A DNA stretch of 37,100 nt from Mycobacterium sp. 1165178.9 (GTDB lineage: Bacteria > Actinomycetota > Actinomycetes > Mycobacteriales > Mycobacteriaceae), in assembly GCF_001673555.1 (NCBI RefSeq), contig NZ_LZMB01000130.1, forward strand, positions 1 through 37,100, read 5' to 3'. Positions 1-9,439 of the stretch are shown piece after piece. The notes under the pieces are model-generated. The model ran no database searches, was not told where the DNA came from, and was given only the letters and a program-made list of their open reading frames with translations. The translations under genes and the position numbers were made by a program. The stretch's first letter is position 1. Each line of letters starts with the position of its first letter.

Positions 1-533
1 GGGGCACCAACCCCGGCCAGGGTGTGCCGTTGGCCGACGCGGTGCCGGATCCCGAGCTGATGACCGACGACGCGCAGCGCCAGGCGGCTGAGAAAGCGTT
101 GGCATATATGGACCTTCGACCAGGCACGCCGATGCGTGACATCGCCGTTGACACGGTGTTCGTGGGCTCTTGTACCAACGGTCGTATCGAAGATCTGCGG
201 GTCGTCGCCGATGTGCTGCGCGGACGCAAGATCGCGTCGGGCATGCGGATGCTCGTCGTGCCGGGCTCGATGCGCGTGCGCGCGCAGGCCGAAGCCGAAG
301 GGCTGGGTGAGGTTTTCACCGCCGCAGGCGCCGAATGGCGCCAAGCGGGCTGCTCAATGTGCCTGGGGATGAATCCCGACCAGCTTGCGCCGGGGGAGCG
401 GTGTGCCGCGACGTCCAACCGCAACTTCGAAGGGCGCCAGGGTAAAGGCGGCCGCACGCATTTGGTGTCTCCGGCCGTTGCCGCAGCGACAGCGGTTCGC
501 GGCAGATTGTCAGCTCCAGCCGATTTGAGCTGA
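1..533 (+). CDS. leuC: 3-isopropylmalate dehydratase large subunit (3' part)
   Basis: Large catalytic subunit of isopropylmalate isomerase, which converts 2-isopropylmalate to 3-isopropylmalate in leucine synthesis as a cytoplasmic LeuC-LeuD heterodimer. The frame is open from base 3 at the window edge ([11 protein letters not shown]...), so only about the last 176 codons are present. The aconitase-family cysteines that bind the 4Fe-4S cluster are visible: one in GSCTNGR and two in [10 protein letters not shown], followed by the substrate-binding [11 protein letters not shown] segment. It ends with TGA, and leuD begins 25 nt later on the same strand, the usual leuCD operon order. The N-terminus and promoter lie outside the window. 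Confidence 0.97.
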   Translation, partial: GTNPGQGVPLADAVPDPELMTDDAQRQAAEKALAYMDLRPGTPMRDIAVDTVFVGSCTNGRIEDLRVVADVLRGRKIASGMRMLVVPGSMRVRAQAEAEGLGEVFTAAGAEWRQAGCSMCLGMNPDQLAPGERCAATSNRNFEGRQGKGGRTHLVSPAVAAATAVRGRLSAPADLS

Positions 534-558
534 CGTATTCGACTGTGAAGGGATGAGC

Positions 559-1167
559 ATGGAAGCATTTCACACCCACACCGGTATCGGTGTGCCGCTG
601 CGGCGCTCCAATGTCGACACCGATCAGATCATTCCGGCGGTGTATTTGAAGCGTGTCACCCGAACCGGTTTCGAGGACGGATTGTTCGCCAGTTGGCGGT
701 CGGATCCGTCATTCGTACTAAATCTCAGCCCCTTTGACCGCGGGTCAGTGCTAGTGGCAGGACCCGATTTCGGGACGGGATCATCGCGTGAGCATGCGGT
801 GTGGGCACTGATGGACTACGGGTTCCGGGTGGTCATCTCGTCTCGGTTCGGTGACATTTTCCGGGGCAACGCCGGCAAGGCGGGGCTGCTGGCGGCCGAA
901 GTTTCTCAGGACGGTGTGGAACTGCTCTGGAAGCTCATCGAGCAGAGTCCGGGCTTGGAAATCACTGTCAATCTTCAAGATCGAAATATCACCGCGGGAA
1001 CGACGGTGCTGCCGTTCAAGATTGACGACCATACCGCTTGGCGACTGCTCGAAGGTCTCGACGATATAGCCCTTACGCTGCGCAAACTCGACGAAATCGA
1101 GGCATTCGAGGCGGCGTATCCGGACTGGAAACCGCGCACTCTGCCCACCTCTTCGACGGCCGAGTAA
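559..1167 (+). CDS. leuD: 3-isopropylmalate dehydratase small subunit
   Basis: Small subunit of isopropylmalate isomerase; it supplies the swivel domain that closes over the LeuC active site. The product is 202 residues (mycobacterial LeuD is about 198). Family features: [11 protein letters not shown] near residues 18-28 and the substrate loop GTGSSREHA at 72-80, followed by [13 protein letters not shown]. Two in-frame ATGs occur at 553 and 559. The AAGGG at 548-552 abuts the first and is 6 nt from the second, and family members begin MEAFHTH, so 559 is chosen. It is probably co-transcribed with leuC. A hairpin plus T-run follows the stop and should end the leu operon. Confidence 0.97.
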   Translation: MEAFHTHTGIGVPLRRSNVDTDQIIPAVYLKRVTRTGFEDGLFASWRSDPSFVLNLSPFDRGSVLVAGPDFGTGSSREHAVWALMDYGFRVVISSRFGDIFRGNAGKAGLLAAEVSQDGVELLWKLIEQSPGLEITVNLQDRNITAGTTVLPFKIDDHTAWRLLEGLDDIALTLRKLDEIEAFEAAYPDWKPRTLPTSSTAE

Positions 1168-1191
1168 AGCCGATTTTCTGCTTGATCGGCT
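1168..1191 (+). other. Hairpin competing with the leuD terminator
   Basis: AGCCGAT (1168-1174) and ATCGGCT (1185-1191) form a 7-bp stem with a 10-nt loop directly after the leuD stop. The 3' arm of this hairpin is also the 5' arm of the next hairpin, so the two cannot form together. This one lacks a T-run. Any function as an anti-terminator is inference. Confidence 0.5.
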
Positions 1192-1212
1192 AACTAAACC
1201 GAGCCGATTTTT
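1184..1212 (+). terminator. Intrinsic terminator after leuD
   Basis: ATCGGCT (1185-1191) pairs with AGCCGAT (1202-1208) across a 10-nt loop. The stem runs into TTTTT (1208-1212). A stem followed by a T-run is uncommon in mycobacteria, which makes this a good candidate for the end of the leuCD transcript. Confidence 0.6.
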
Positions 1213-1289
1213 AACACCCTCCACCGGTCAAGGGCGGCAAGCGGATTGCGAAAACAGCGCACGCTTTGCCTTGAAATTGCGCGTGGCTC

Positions 1290-1319
1290 TTGGAAATTTG
1301 CTGGGTGAGGGTTTACCGT
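1290..1319 (+). promoter_or_regulatory. Candidate hupB promoter
   Basis: TTGGAA (1290-1295) and TACCGT (1314-1319) are separated by 18 nt and fit a SigA-type promoter (TTGACA / TANNNT). This predicts a start near 1326 and a leader of about 40 nt. The leader holds CCACTAGT twice (1322-1329 and 1346-1353), 24 nt apart. Confidence 0.45.
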
Positions 1320-1366
1320 GTCCACTAGTCGGTTCAAATCGAGGACCACTAGTGTCGGAGGGATTG

Positions 1367-2014
1367 ATGAACAAGGCAGAGCTCATTGATGTGCTCACAA
1401 CTAAATTGAACACGGACCGTCGACAGGCGACCGCAGCGGTCGAGAACGTTGTCGACACCATTGTGCGTGCGGTACACAAGGGCGACAGCGTCACCATCAC
1501 CGGGTTCGGTGTGTTCGAGCAGCGGCGTCGCGCAGCGCGGGTGGCCCGCAACCCGCGGACCGGTGAGACGGTGAAGGTGAAGCCGACGTCCGTCCCGGCG
1601 TTCCGCCCCGGTGCACAGTTCAAAGCGGTTGTGTCTGGCGCACAGCGCCTCCCGTCGGACGGCCCCGCGGTCAAGCGCGGTGTCGTATCAGGTGGCGGCG
1701 CGGCCAAGAAGACCGCGGCGAAGAAGGCCCCGGCCAAGAAGGCCGCGGCCAAGAAGGCTCCGGCCAAGAAGGCCGCGGCTAAGAAGGCTCCGGCCCGCAA
1801 GGCCGCGACCAAGGCTCCCGCCAAGAAGACTGCGGCCAAGAAGGCTCCAGTTCGCAAGGCGGCGACCAAGGCTCCGGCCAAGAAGACTGCTGCCAAGAAG
1901 GCTCCGGCCAAGAAGGCTGCGGCTAAGAAGGCTCCGGCCCGCAAGGCTGCGAGCAAGGCTCCGGCCCGCAAGGCGGCCGCAAAGAAGACGACAGCTCGTC
2001 GCGGCCGCAAGTAG
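1367..2014 (+). CDS. hupB: HU-family nucleoid protein with histone H1-like tail
   Basis: Nucleoid-associated DNA-binding protein HupB (also called HLP or MDP1), which compacts DNA. The product is 215 residues. Residues 1-95 are an HU fold with the DNA-binding arm signature ([22 protein letters not shown], about 46-67). From about residue 111 the protein is almost only Lys, Ala, Pro and Arg, with nine AP-x-[KR]K units, and ends RRGRK. This two-domain form is typical of actinobacteria. The start ATG has GGAGGG at 1357-1362 with a 4-nt spacer; the frame stays open upstream but has no comparable ribosome site. It is a single gene between the leuD terminator and a strong hairpin. The repetitive tail is prone to length change between strains. 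Confidence 0.97.
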   Translation: MNKAELIDVLTTKLNTDRRQATAAVENVVDTIVRAVHKGDSVTITGFGVFEQRRRAARVARNPRTGETVKVKPTSVPAFRPGAQFKAVVSGAQRLPSDGPAVKRGVVSGGGAAKKTAAKKAPAKKAAAKKAPAKKAAAKKAPARKAATKAPAKKTAAKKAPVRKAATKAPAKKTAAKKAPAKKAAAKKAPARKAASKAPARKAAAKKTTARRGRK

Positions 2015-2031
2015 CGGAGTCAAGTTCTAGA

Positions 2032-2078
2032 CACGAGTACCCTTCGGGCGGCAGTGAAGCCCCCGAAGGGTATTCGTG
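2032..2078. terminator. Long hairpin between convergent hupB and mutT1
   Basis: Bases 2032-2048 pair with 2062-2078: a 17-bp stem with one G-T wobble around a 13-nt loop; the inner 11 bp are TACCCTTCGGG / CCCGAAGGGTA. It lies just past the hupB stop and on the 3' side of the convergent mutT1, so it may end transcription from both sides. There is no long T-run, as is common for mycobacterial terminators. Confidence 0.65.
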
Positions 2079-2159
2079 CGTTAGCGGCGGCGGAGGTACG
2101 CCCCCCCGAGCGGGAGGTGCCCTCACCCGCTTGCGGGGGACGGACGGTCCGCCACCACG

Positions 2160-3107
2160 TTAGGCCCGAACGTTGGCGGCCACCGCGCCGCCGATGTGGT
2201 CGGCAGCCACCAACCGTCCGTCTGACAGTGAGAGCACCCAGGTGCTGCCCTTGTGGTTGCGCGATTTGTCGGGCCGCACGCCATCGCGCTCACACCACCA
2301 CGCGATCAAGTCCGGAATCACCTTGCCCTGAGTGCAGACAACGGGCGTGCCTTGCTCCTCGGCGATATCCAGGATTCGGTGGCGTCCACGTTTCGCGTTC
2401 TTGGCATAGGCCTCTTCGGTGAGGGTGGGCTCGTTGTGCACGGGCACGTCCAAGTCCTCGGCAAGCGGTTCCACGGTCTGGTGGCAGCGGACGCGGTCGG
2501 CCGCGTGCACCTGTGACGCGCCGAATGCGAGCAGCTGCGGCACCAGTGCCTCGGCTTGCGCGCGTCCACGTTTGTCCAGCGGCCGCTTGGCGTCGTCGCC
2601 GGAGAAACGCGATTTGCGGCCCGCGGTGCCGTGCCGGACCACCAACAGGGTTTGGGTGTCCGCGGGCTTTTTGTTGAAGTGCCGCAACACTTTTCGGTCC
2701 TGCGTGTAGTCCAGCTTCTGCATCGCCTCGGCGATCGGCAGCCACACCAGCCCGTCCACCTCGTTGCCCGGCACGAATTCTCCGCCGATGGAGCGCGCCG
2801 CCCAGTAGAAGACTTTTTTGACGCCCTGGTCGATTGGATAGCTCACCAAGTCGAGCCGCCTGCCGAGGATGGCGTGGGCACCCGTCTCCTCCCGTACCTC
2901 GCGCACGGCCGCCCTCGGGGCCGTCTCGCCGGGGTCCACCTTGCCCTTGGGCAGTGACCAGTCGTCATACCGGGGACGGTGAATGATGGCGATCTCGATG
3001 TCGTGGTTGCCCGTATCACCATTGCCGGGTCGCCACAGCACTGCACCGGCGGCATACACTACTCGGCTTCCAGAGCGCCGTGCGGCGGACGAATTCTGGG
3101 TGGGCAC
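2160..3107 (-). CDS. mutT1: Nudix hydrolase / histidine phosphatase fusion MutT1
   Basis: Sanitises oxidised nucleotides and hydrolyses dinucleoside polyphosphates in mycobacteria. The product is 315 residues with two domains. The N-terminal Nudix domain has the box G-x5-E-x7-REVREETGA at residues 55-77. The C-terminal histidine phosphatase domain has RHG at 158-160. This fusion is the mycobacterial MutT1 layout (about 317 aa). The start is GTG, with AGGAG 5 nt upstream. It lies 88 nt downstream of ppk on the same strand; the gap holds a 7-bp hairpin, so co-transcription is uncertain. Confidence 0.96.
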   Translation of the reverse strand: MPTQNSSAARRSGSRVVYAAGAVLWRPGNGDTGNHDIEIAIIHRPRYDDWSLPKGKVDPGETAPRAAVREVREETGAHAILGRRLDLVSYPIDQGVKKVFYWAARSIGGEFVPGNEVDGLVWLPIAEAMQKLDYTQDRKVLRHFNKKPADTQTLLVVRHGTAGRKSRFSGDDAKRPLDKRGRAQAEALVPQLLAFGASQVHAADRVRCHQTVEPLAEDLDVPVHNEPTLTEEAYAKNAKRGRHRILDIAEEQGTPVVCTQGKVIPDLIAWWCERDGVRPDKSRNHKGSTWVLSLSDGRLVAADHIGGAVAANVRA

Positions 3108-3136
3108 CTCAACTCCTGCAGATCAATTCACTTCAG

Positions 3137-3163
3137 GGCCGCACGCCTGATCGGGATGCGGCC
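3137..3163. terminator. Hairpin between ppk and mutT1
   Basis: GGCCGCA (3137-3143) pairs with TGCGGCC (3157-3163) around a 13-nt loop. It could attenuate ppk read-through into mutT1. There is no T-run, so the role is uncertain. Confidence 0.3.
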
Positions 3164-3195
3164 GGGAGAAACGACCGGAATACAACCGCACAGAG

Positions 3196-5385
3196 CTAGG
3201 GACTGCGATGGCGCTCCATCAACGATACTTGGTGGTCGCGTACGGAATGGCCCTCCTGTGGCGACGGCGTCCACTGCCCGTCGGGCCCCAGTTCCCAGCA
3301 CCGGGTCGAGGGATCCAGTGCGGATTCGAACAATTCGTCGAGCTGCGCGGTGAGCTTGGGGTCCTTGACCTGAGCCAGCACCTCCACGCGCCGATCGAGG
3401 TTGCGGTGCATCATGTCGGCGCTGCCGATCCAGAACTCGTTGATGTTGCGGAAATGGATGATCCGCGAGTGCTCCAGGAAACGGCCGAGAATCGAGCGGA
3501 CGAAAATGTTTTCGGAAAACCCCTCGGCACCTGGGCGCAGCGCGCAGATGCCGCGCACCACGACCTCGACGCGCACCCCGGCCTGCGACGCCCGGTAGAG
3601 CGCATCGATCACCTGCTCGTCGACAAGCGCGTTCATCTTCAAGCGAATGCGTCCGTTTCCGCTTTCCCGGTGTGCTTCGATCTCGCGTTCGACGCGTTCG
3701 ATGATGCCGGCGCGAATTCCGTACGGTGCCACCAACAGATTGCGATAGGAGACCTTACGCGAATAACCGGTCAGCGAATTGAACAAATCGGTGAGGTCCG
3801 CGCCGATATCGGGGTTCGCCGTCAGCAGGCCGACATCCTCGTACAGGCGGGCCGTTTTGCTGTTGTAGTTGCCGGTTCCGATGTGGCAGTACCGCCGGAT
3901 GGCCGAACCTTCGCGGCGCACCACTAGGCAAGTCTTGCAATGCGTCTTGAGGCCGACCAGCCCGTAGACCACGTGCACGCCCGCCTGCTCGAGTGCGCGC
4001 GCCCAACGAATGTTGGCTTGTTCGTCGAAACGCGCCTTGATCTCGACGAGTGCCACGGCCTGCTTACCGGCCTCGGCCGCTTCGATCAGCGCCCGCACGA
4101 TCGGCGAATCGCCGGAGGTGCGATACAGCGTTTGCTTGATCGCCAGCACGTTGGGGTCCGCGGCGGCCTGCTGGATGAATCGCTGCACGCTGGTGGAGAA
4201 GGAGTCGTACGGGTGGTGCACCAGGACGTCGCCTTCGCGCAGCGTCGCGAAAATGCTCTTGGGAGATTCGCGGTCGGCGAAAGCGGGGTGGGTGTCCGGG
4301 ACGAACGCCGGGTCCTTAAGTGCCGGCCGGTCCAGGCCGTAGATCTGCCACAGCGACGAAAGGTCGAGCAGGCCGGGGACTTCGATGACATCACCGGGAT
4401 GCACATCGAGTTCGCGCAGCAGCAATTCCAGCATGGCCTCGGTCATGTCGTCGGCGATTTCGAGTCGCACCGGCGGGCCGAACCGCCGGCGCGCCAATTC
4501 CCGTTCCAGCGCCTGCAGCAGATCCTCATCGCGGTCTTCTTCGACTTCCATGTCGGCGTTGCGGGTGATGCGGAAAGCGTGATGCTCCACGATTTCCATG
4601 CCGGGGAACAGAAGAGGAAGGAAGGCCGCGATCAGCTCTTCCATCGGCAGGTAGCGGACGATGGTCCGCCCGCCGTCGTCCGCGTTGCTGATGGCGGCGA
4701 GCTCGACGAAGCGATCGACGTTGTTGGGCACCTTGACTCGGGCGAAGTGCTGCCCGCCGTCCTCGGGCTGACGCACCATGACCGCCAGGTTCAGGCTCAG
4801 CCCGCTGACGAACGGGAACGGGTGCGCGGGATCGACGGCCAGTGGCGTCAAAACGGGGAAGACCTGTTCGGTGAAATAAGCCGACAATTCGTCGCGCTCG
4901 CGCTGATCGAGGTCGGCCCACGTGACGATGTGAATGCCTTCCTCCGCGAGTGCGGGCCGCACCGAATCGAGGAACACCCGCGCGTGCCGGGTCGCGATCC
5001 GCTGAGTTTGTTCCCCGATGAGCGCAAGTTGCTTGCGCGGCGTCAAACCGTCGGCGGAGCGCACCGACAATCCCATCTCGTCACGGCGCTTGAGGCCGGC
5101 GACGCGCACCATATAGAACTCGTCGAGGTTGGAGGCGAAGATCGCCAGGAATTTGGCACGTTCCAGGAGCGGCAGCGAGTTGTCGTCGGCGAGCGCCAGC
5201 ACGCGGGCGTTGAAGTCGAGCCAGCTCAGCTCGCGATTGAGGTAGCGGTCGTCCGGGAGATCGGTCAGCGCGGCCTGCGTCGCAGCCGGTGGCGCCGCCA
5301 CGGCCGAGTCGCCCGCATGCCACAAATTCTCGTCGGGTCGCGCCTCAGCTTCGATTTCAGTCACCCTGCGATCATTGCTCATCAT
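3196..5385 (-). CDS. ppk: Polyphosphate kinase 1
   Basis: Makes inorganic polyphosphate from ATP, reversibly, through a phosphohistidine intermediate; cytoplasmic or membrane-associated. The product is 729 residues, near the usual mycobacterial size of about 740. The N-terminal segment has [13 protein letters not shown] (about 51-63) and [17 protein letters not shown] (about 85-101). The C-terminal half is a phospholipase D-like fold; the autophosphorylated His is 501 in [12 protein letters not shown], and a second conserved His lies in MMHRNLDRR near the C-terminus. Two adjacent ATGs (5385 and 5382) could start it. The first 45 residues are variable and low in similarity to relatives. It runs opposite to the hupB side and upstream of mutT1. 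Confidence 0.97.
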   Translation of the reverse strand: MMSNDRRVTEIEAEARPDENLWHAGDSAVAAPPAATQAALTDLPDDRYLNRELSWLDFNARVLALADDNSLPLLERAKFLAIFASNLDEFYMVRVAGLKRRDEMGLSVRSADGLTPRKQLALIGEQTQRIATRHARVFLDSVRPALAEEGIHIVTWADLDQRERDELSAYFTEQVFPVLTPLAVDPAHPFPFVSGLSLNLAVMVRQPEDGGQHFARVKVPNNVDRFVELAAISNADDGGRTIVRYLPMEELIAAFLPLLFPGMEIVEHHAFRITRNADMEVEEDRDEDLLQALERELARRRFGPPVRLEIADDMTEAMLELLLRELDVHPGDVIEVPGLLDLSSLWQIYGLDRPALKDPAFVPDTHPAFADRESPKSIFATLREGDVLVHHPYDSFSTSVQRFIQQAAADPNVLAIKQTLYRTSGDSPIVRALIEAAEAGKQAVALVEIKARFDEQANIRWARALEQAGVHVVYGLVGLKTHCKTCLVVRREGSAIRRYCHIGTGNYNSKTARLYEDVGLLTANPDIGADLTDLFNSLTGYSRKVSYRNLLVAPYGIRAGIIERVEREIEAHRESGNGRIRLKMNALVDEQVIDALYRASQAGVRVEVVVRGICALRPGAEGFSENIFVRSILGRFLEHSRIIHFRNINEFWIGSADMMHRNLDRRVEVLAQVKDPKLTAQLDELFESALDPSTRCWELGPDGQWTPSPQEGHSVRDHQVSLMERHRSP

Positions 5386-5465
5386 GCGCGCGTGCTGCTA
5401 GCGCTCGAGGGACATCCGTTCGCCGTTGGGATGACGTTTACCCGCCGGACAGGTTGCTGATCGAA

Positions 5466-6122
<657 letters not shown>

Positions 6123-6200
6123 TCATCCTGCCAGCGACGGGATGCGGGTCGCTCGCCAACACCGGCGACGCTCCGCCCTGCGCGGGACACACTGACTCGC

Positions 6201-6230
6201 GTGACGCCCGGTCCGTCGCTGATCTAGGGT
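6201..6230 (+). promoter_or_regulatory. Candidate gpsA promoter
   Basis: GTGACG (6201-6206) and TAGGGT (6225-6230), 18 nt apart, fit a SigA-type promoter, with transcription from about 6237 and a 45-nt leader carrying the AGGAGGT of gpsA. Confidence 0.45.
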
Positions 6231-6282
6231 GTAGCGGCTGCACGTGCCGCGTGAGCAACCCCGACCGGACAGGAGGTCATAC

Positions 6283-7317
6283 ATGACCAGCGCATCATCG
6301 GGCGCCGTCGCGGTCATGGGTGCCGGGGCGTGGGGCACGGCGCTGGCCAAAGTGCTCATCGATGCCGGGGGACCCGAGGCCGGCGTCACGCTGTGGGCCC
6401 GCAGGCCCGAGCTCGCCGAGCAGATCAATTCCACCCGATCCAACCCCGACTACCTGCCGGGCACGTTGCTGCCGCCGGGCGTCCGTGCCACCGCCGACGC
6501 CGCCGAAGCGCTGCGCGACGCGTCGACGGTACTGCTGGGCGTGCCCGCGCAGACGATGCGCGGCAACCTCGAGCGCTGGGCGCCGCTGATCCGGGAGGGC
6601 GCCACCCTGGCCAGCCTGGCCAAGGGCATCGAGCTGGGCACGTTGATGCGGATGAGCCAGGTCATCGTCTCGGTCGTCGGCGTCGACCCGTCTCAGGTCG
6701 CGGTGATCTCGGGGCCGAACCTGGCCAGCGAAATCGCCGCATCCCAGCCCGCGGCCACCGTCATCGCGTGCAGCGACTCGGGCCGCGCGGTCGCCCTGCA
6801 GCGCATGCTGAACAGCGGCTACTTCCGCCCGTACACCAATAGCGACGTGGTCGGCACCGAGATCGGCGGCGCCTGCAAGAACGTCATCGCCCTGGCGTGT
6901 GGGATGGCCGTCGGCGTCGGACTGGGCGAGAACACCACGGCGGCGATCATCACCCGCGGGTTGGCCGAAATCATGCGGCTGGGGATTGCGCTCGGCGCCA
7001 AGGGCGCGACGCTGGCGGGGCTGGCCGGTGTGGGCGACCTGGTTGCGACCTGCAGCTCACCGCGTTCGCGTAACCGTTCGCTGGGCGAGCGGCTCGGCCG
7101 GGGCGCGACAATCCAGTCGGTGCTGGCCGGTACGCCCGACGGCGGCGACGGGCACGTCGTCGAGGGTGTGACGTCTTGCGAATCGGTGTTGGCGCTGGCC
7201 GCTAGTTACGACGTCGAAATGCCCCTTACCGACGCCGTGCACCGCGTGTGCCACAAAGGGCTGTCGGTGGACGAGGCGATGGCCCTGCTCCTGGGCCGCA
7301 GGACCAAGCCCGAATAA
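6283..7317 (+). CDS. gpsA: Glycerol-3-phosphate dehydrogenase [NAD(P)+]
   Basis: Reduces dihydroxyacetone phosphate to sn-glycerol-3-phosphate, the backbone of phospholipids; cytoplasmic. The product is 344 residues. The Rossmann motif [10 protein letters not shown] begins at residue 13, and the signature [16 protein letters not shown] with the catalytic lysine lies in the C-terminal domain. AGGAGGT at 6271-6277 with a 5-nt spacer fixes the ATG at 6283, although the frame is open from 6244. It is followed 80 nt later by ddl on the same strand, as in other mycobacteria. Confidence 0.96.
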   Translation: MTSASSGAVAVMGAGAWGTALAKVLIDAGGPEAGVTLWARRPELAEQINSTRSNPDYLPGTLLPPGVRATADAAEALRDASTVLLGVPAQTMRGNLERWAPLIREGATLASLAKGIELGTLMRMSQVIVSVVGVDPSQVAVISGPNLASEIAASQPAATVIACSDSGRAVALQRMLNSGYFRPYTNSDVVGTEIGGACKNVIALACGMAVGVGLGENTTAAIITRGLAEIMRLGIALGAKGATLAGLAGVGDLVATCSSPRSRNRSLGERLGRGATIQSVLAGTPDGGDGHVVEGVTSCESVLALAASYDVEMPLTDAVHRVCHKGLSVDEAMALLLGRRTKPE

Positions 7318-7397
7318 ACGGCGCCGAGTCGTATGAAGGCCATGCCTAGGCCCGCCACCCGACCGGGCCCGGCGCCACCCGGTAGCCTCTTGAGATT

Positions 7398-8534
7398 GTG
7401 AATGCCAGCCAGCGGTCGCCGCGCCCCAGCTCAGGCGAGCGGGTGCGCGTCGCCGTCGTCTTCGGCGGGCGCAGCAACGAGCACGCCATCTCGTGCGTCT
7501 CGGCGGGCAGCATTCTGCGCAACCTGGACCCGGAGCGATTCGACGTGCTCGCGATCGGCATCACTCCGGAAGGTTCGTGGGTCCTCACCGATGGCGACCC
7601 CGCCGCGCTGGCGATCACCGACCGGCAGCTGCCTGAGGTGACCGCGGCATCGGGAACCGAATTGGCACTGCTCGCCGACCCTCGGCGCAGCGGCCAGCTG
7701 ATGTCGCTCGCGCCCGGTGCCAGTGAGGTGTTGGCGTCGGTCGACGTGGTGTTTCCGGTGCTGCACGGCCCCTACGGCGAGGACGGCACCATCCAGGGTC
7801 TGCTGGAACTCGCCGGTGTGCCCTATGTGGGGGCCGGCGTGCTCGCCAGCGCGGCCGGCATGGACAAGGAGTTCACCAAGAAACTGTTCGCCGCCGAGGG
7901 CTTGCCGATCGGTGACTACGCGGTGCTGCGCCAGTCGCACACGAGGCCGCGCCCCGAGGAGTGCGAGCGGCTGGGCCTGCCGGTGTTCGTCAAACCCGCC
8001 CGCGGCGGCTCCTCGATCGGTGTGAGCCGGGTGTCGAGCTGGGATCAGCTGGACGGTGCCATCGCGATGGCGCGCCGGCATGACCCCAAGGTCATCGTCG
8101 AGGCCGCGGTCGTCGGTCGTGAGCTGGAATGCGGTGTGCTCGAAATGCCCGATGGCACAGTGGAAGCCAGCACGCTGGGCGAGATCCGGGTGGCCGGGGT
8201 GCGCGGGCGCGAGGATTCCTTCTACGACTTCTCCACCAAATACCTCGACGACGCGGCCGAATTGGACGTGCCCGCCAAGGTGGACGACGAAACCGCCGAC
8301 ACGGTGCGCCAATTGGCGGTCCGGGCGTTCCAGGCCATCGACTGCCAAGGGCTGGCCCGGGTGGACTTCTTCCTAACCGAAGACGGGCCGGTGCTCAACG
8401 AGATCAACACGATGCCGGGATTCACCACGATCTCGATGTACCCGAGGATGTGGGCGGCCAGCGGTGTGGATTACGCGACCTTGCTGGCGACGATGGTCCA
8501 GACTGCGTTGGCTCGCGGAGTGGGCCTGCGCTAG
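7398..8534 (+). CDS. ddl: D-alanine--D-alanine ligase
   Basis: Joins two D-alanines using ATP for peptidoglycan precursors; cytoplasmic, essential and the target of D-cycloserine. The product is 378 residues (M. tuberculosis about 373). Features are [18 protein letters not shown] near the N-terminus, [15 protein letters not shown], the ATP-grasp lysine segment [18 protein letters not shown], and [16 protein letters not shown] near the C-terminus, which holds Mg-binding residues. The start is GTG with no ribosome site; TAGCCT at 7383-7388 ends 9 nt upstream, so a leaderless or near-leaderless mRNA is possible. Its TAG stop is the first part of a tandem repeat. Confidence 0.96.
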   Translation: MNASQRSPRPSSGERVRVAVVFGGRSNEHAISCVSAGSILRNLDPERFDVLAIGITPEGSWVLTDGDPAALAITDRQLPEVTAASGTELALLADPRRSGQLMSLAPGASEVLASVDVVFPVLHGPYGEDGTIQGLLELAGVPYVGAGVLASAAGMDKEFTKKLFAAEGLPIGDYAVLRQSHTRPRPEECERLGLPVFVKPARGGSSIGVSRVSSWDQLDGAIAMARRHDPKVIVEAAVVGRELECGVLEMPDGTVEASTLGEIRVAGVRGREDSFYDFSTKYLDDAAELDVPAKVDDETADTVRQLAVRAFQAIDCQGLARVDFFLTEDGPVLNEINTMPGFTTISMYPRMWAASGVDYATLLATMVQTALARGVGLR

Positions 8535-8694
8535 TGGTGATCGCGAGCGCGGCGTGGCGGGCGATGCGGGTCGCCACCATCGACCTAGTGGTGATCGCGA
8601 GCGCGGCGTGGCCGGGCGATGCGGGTCGCCACCATCGACCTAGCGGTGATCGCGAGCGCGGCGTGGCCGGGCGATGCGGGTCGCCACCATCGAC
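8531..8694. repeat. Three-copy 54-55 bp tandem repeat (VNTR-like)
   Basis: Units are 8531-8584 (54 bp, one C fewer in the middle), 8585-8639 (55 bp) and 8640-8694 (55 bp). They differ at very few positions. Each begins with CTAG or CTAGC and ends ACCATCGAC. The first unit includes the ddl stop codon and the last abuts the stop of the convergent DUF3515 gene, so the array is the whole intergenic space. Each unit can form a small hairpin (GGCGA / TCGCC). From memory, M. tuberculosis has a variable repeat (QUB-3336) near the corresponding ddl. Confidence 0.92.
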
Positions 8695-9255
8695 TTAACG
8701 GGGCTGGGCGGGGTCGATGGGCGCCGCCGGGATGCTGCGGTCGATCACCTCGGATAGCTGCTGAATCGGCGTCGGTCCCGATCCGGTCGGCAGCGTGAGC
8801 GCCACATAGACTCCGCGATCCACCGTGTACCAGGTGGATCGGCCCGCGTCACCCGCGGATTGCTGTTCGGAACGCACCTGGAACCACTGCACCCGGTCGA
8901 CAACCTGGATCGGGGATCCCAGGACGAACTCGGCCGGACGATCGAGCCCGCAACGCAGCACCACCGGGTCACCGTCCGCCCCGCTTCGCCAGGCGGCGAC
9001 GCCGTGCGGGGCCGGCTGCTCGAGCGGCGCGTGCTGGTAATCCCCCAGCCGATGCGGCAGCGCGCCCATCAGCGCCCGGCATGCGGCCCCGTCGGCCTGC
9101 GGCGCCGGAACCTCGGGAATCGCAACCGAACGCGGGGGCGCCTCGCGGGTCGCCGCGATGGCCAGGATCACGCCGATGGTCGCGACGGCCAGCGCGATCG
9201 CGGCGATGATCAGCGCGCGCGGCGGCCCGGCATCGGCGTCCGATTCGGTTGCCAC
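8695..9255 (-). CDS. DUF3515 family membrane-anchored protein
   Basis: Conserved actinobacterial protein of unknown function (Rv2980-like). The product is 186 residues from the chosen start. One N-terminal hydrophobic helix (ALIIAAIALAVATIGVILAI) suggests a signal anchor with the rest outside the membrane. Single cysteines in GAACRAL and LRCGLD could form an extracytoplasmic disulfide. The frame is open from an ATG at 9297, but AAGGAGGT lies inside that extension and is 9 nt ahead of GTG 9253-9255 (VATESD), so the shorter form is preferred. It converges on ddl and is divergent from thiL. Confidence 0.8.
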   Translation of the reverse strand: MATESDADAGPPRALIIAAIALAVATIGVILAIAATREAPPRSVAIPEVPAPQADGAACRALMGALPHRLGDYQHAPLEQPAPHGVAAWRSGADGDPVVLRCGLDRPAEFVLGSPIQVVDRVQWFQVRSEQQSAGDAGRSTWYTVDRGVYVALTLPTGSGPTPIQQLSEVIDRSIPAAPIDPAQPR

Positions 9256-9316
9256 CGCCCGCGCACCTCCTTCTCTGCTAACCACTATCGCCCGCATTTA
9301 CTCACGTGCCAATTTA

Positions 9317-9361
9317 TTCTCGGGACGAGAAAACCCCGCATGTAGCGCGAAGTTCTACACT
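9317..9361. promoter_or_regulatory. Palindrome and -10 element upstream of thiL
   Basis: TTCTCG-GGA-CGAGAA (9317-9331) is a perfect 15-nt dyad. TGTAG (9341-9345) and CTACA (9355-9359) form a second. TACACT (9356-9361) fits a -10 element reading toward thiL. All lie in the 184-bp divergent gap between the DUF3515 gene and thiL. The regulator is not known. Confidence 0.45.
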
Positions 9362-9439
9362 GGCGCGGTCCGTTCCACGGGCGGGGACCTATGGTCGGCC
9401 GGGGCCCGCACCGGACCGTGACGCGCCGAAGGAGGTGGC

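Noticed and set aside
1688..2030. Alternative frames inside the hupB tail (Arg-rich plus strand, Ser/Leu/Gly-rich minus strand)
   Set aside because: They are frame-shifted readings of the Lys/Ala repeat; the HU frame is continuous with a conserved domain and ribosome site.
3940..5460. A 506-codon open frame on the plus strand opposite ppk
   Set aside because: ppk on the minus strand is a full-length, clearly recognised enzyme; the antisense frame is open because of GC-rich codon bias and has no recognisable domain.
8531..8694. CRISPR array
   Set aside because: The units are directly adjacent without unique spacers and no cas gene is near.
8129..8698. Open frame running through the end of ddl and the tandem repeat
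   Set aside because: It overlaps ddl in another frame, and the repetitive end comes from the tandem repeat; no start signal.
9256..9297. Longer DUF3515 protein starting at ATG 9297
   Set aside because: The extension contains AAGGAGGT, which is 9 nt ahead of GTG 9255-9253; the ribosome site would be coding, so the shorter start is preferred.
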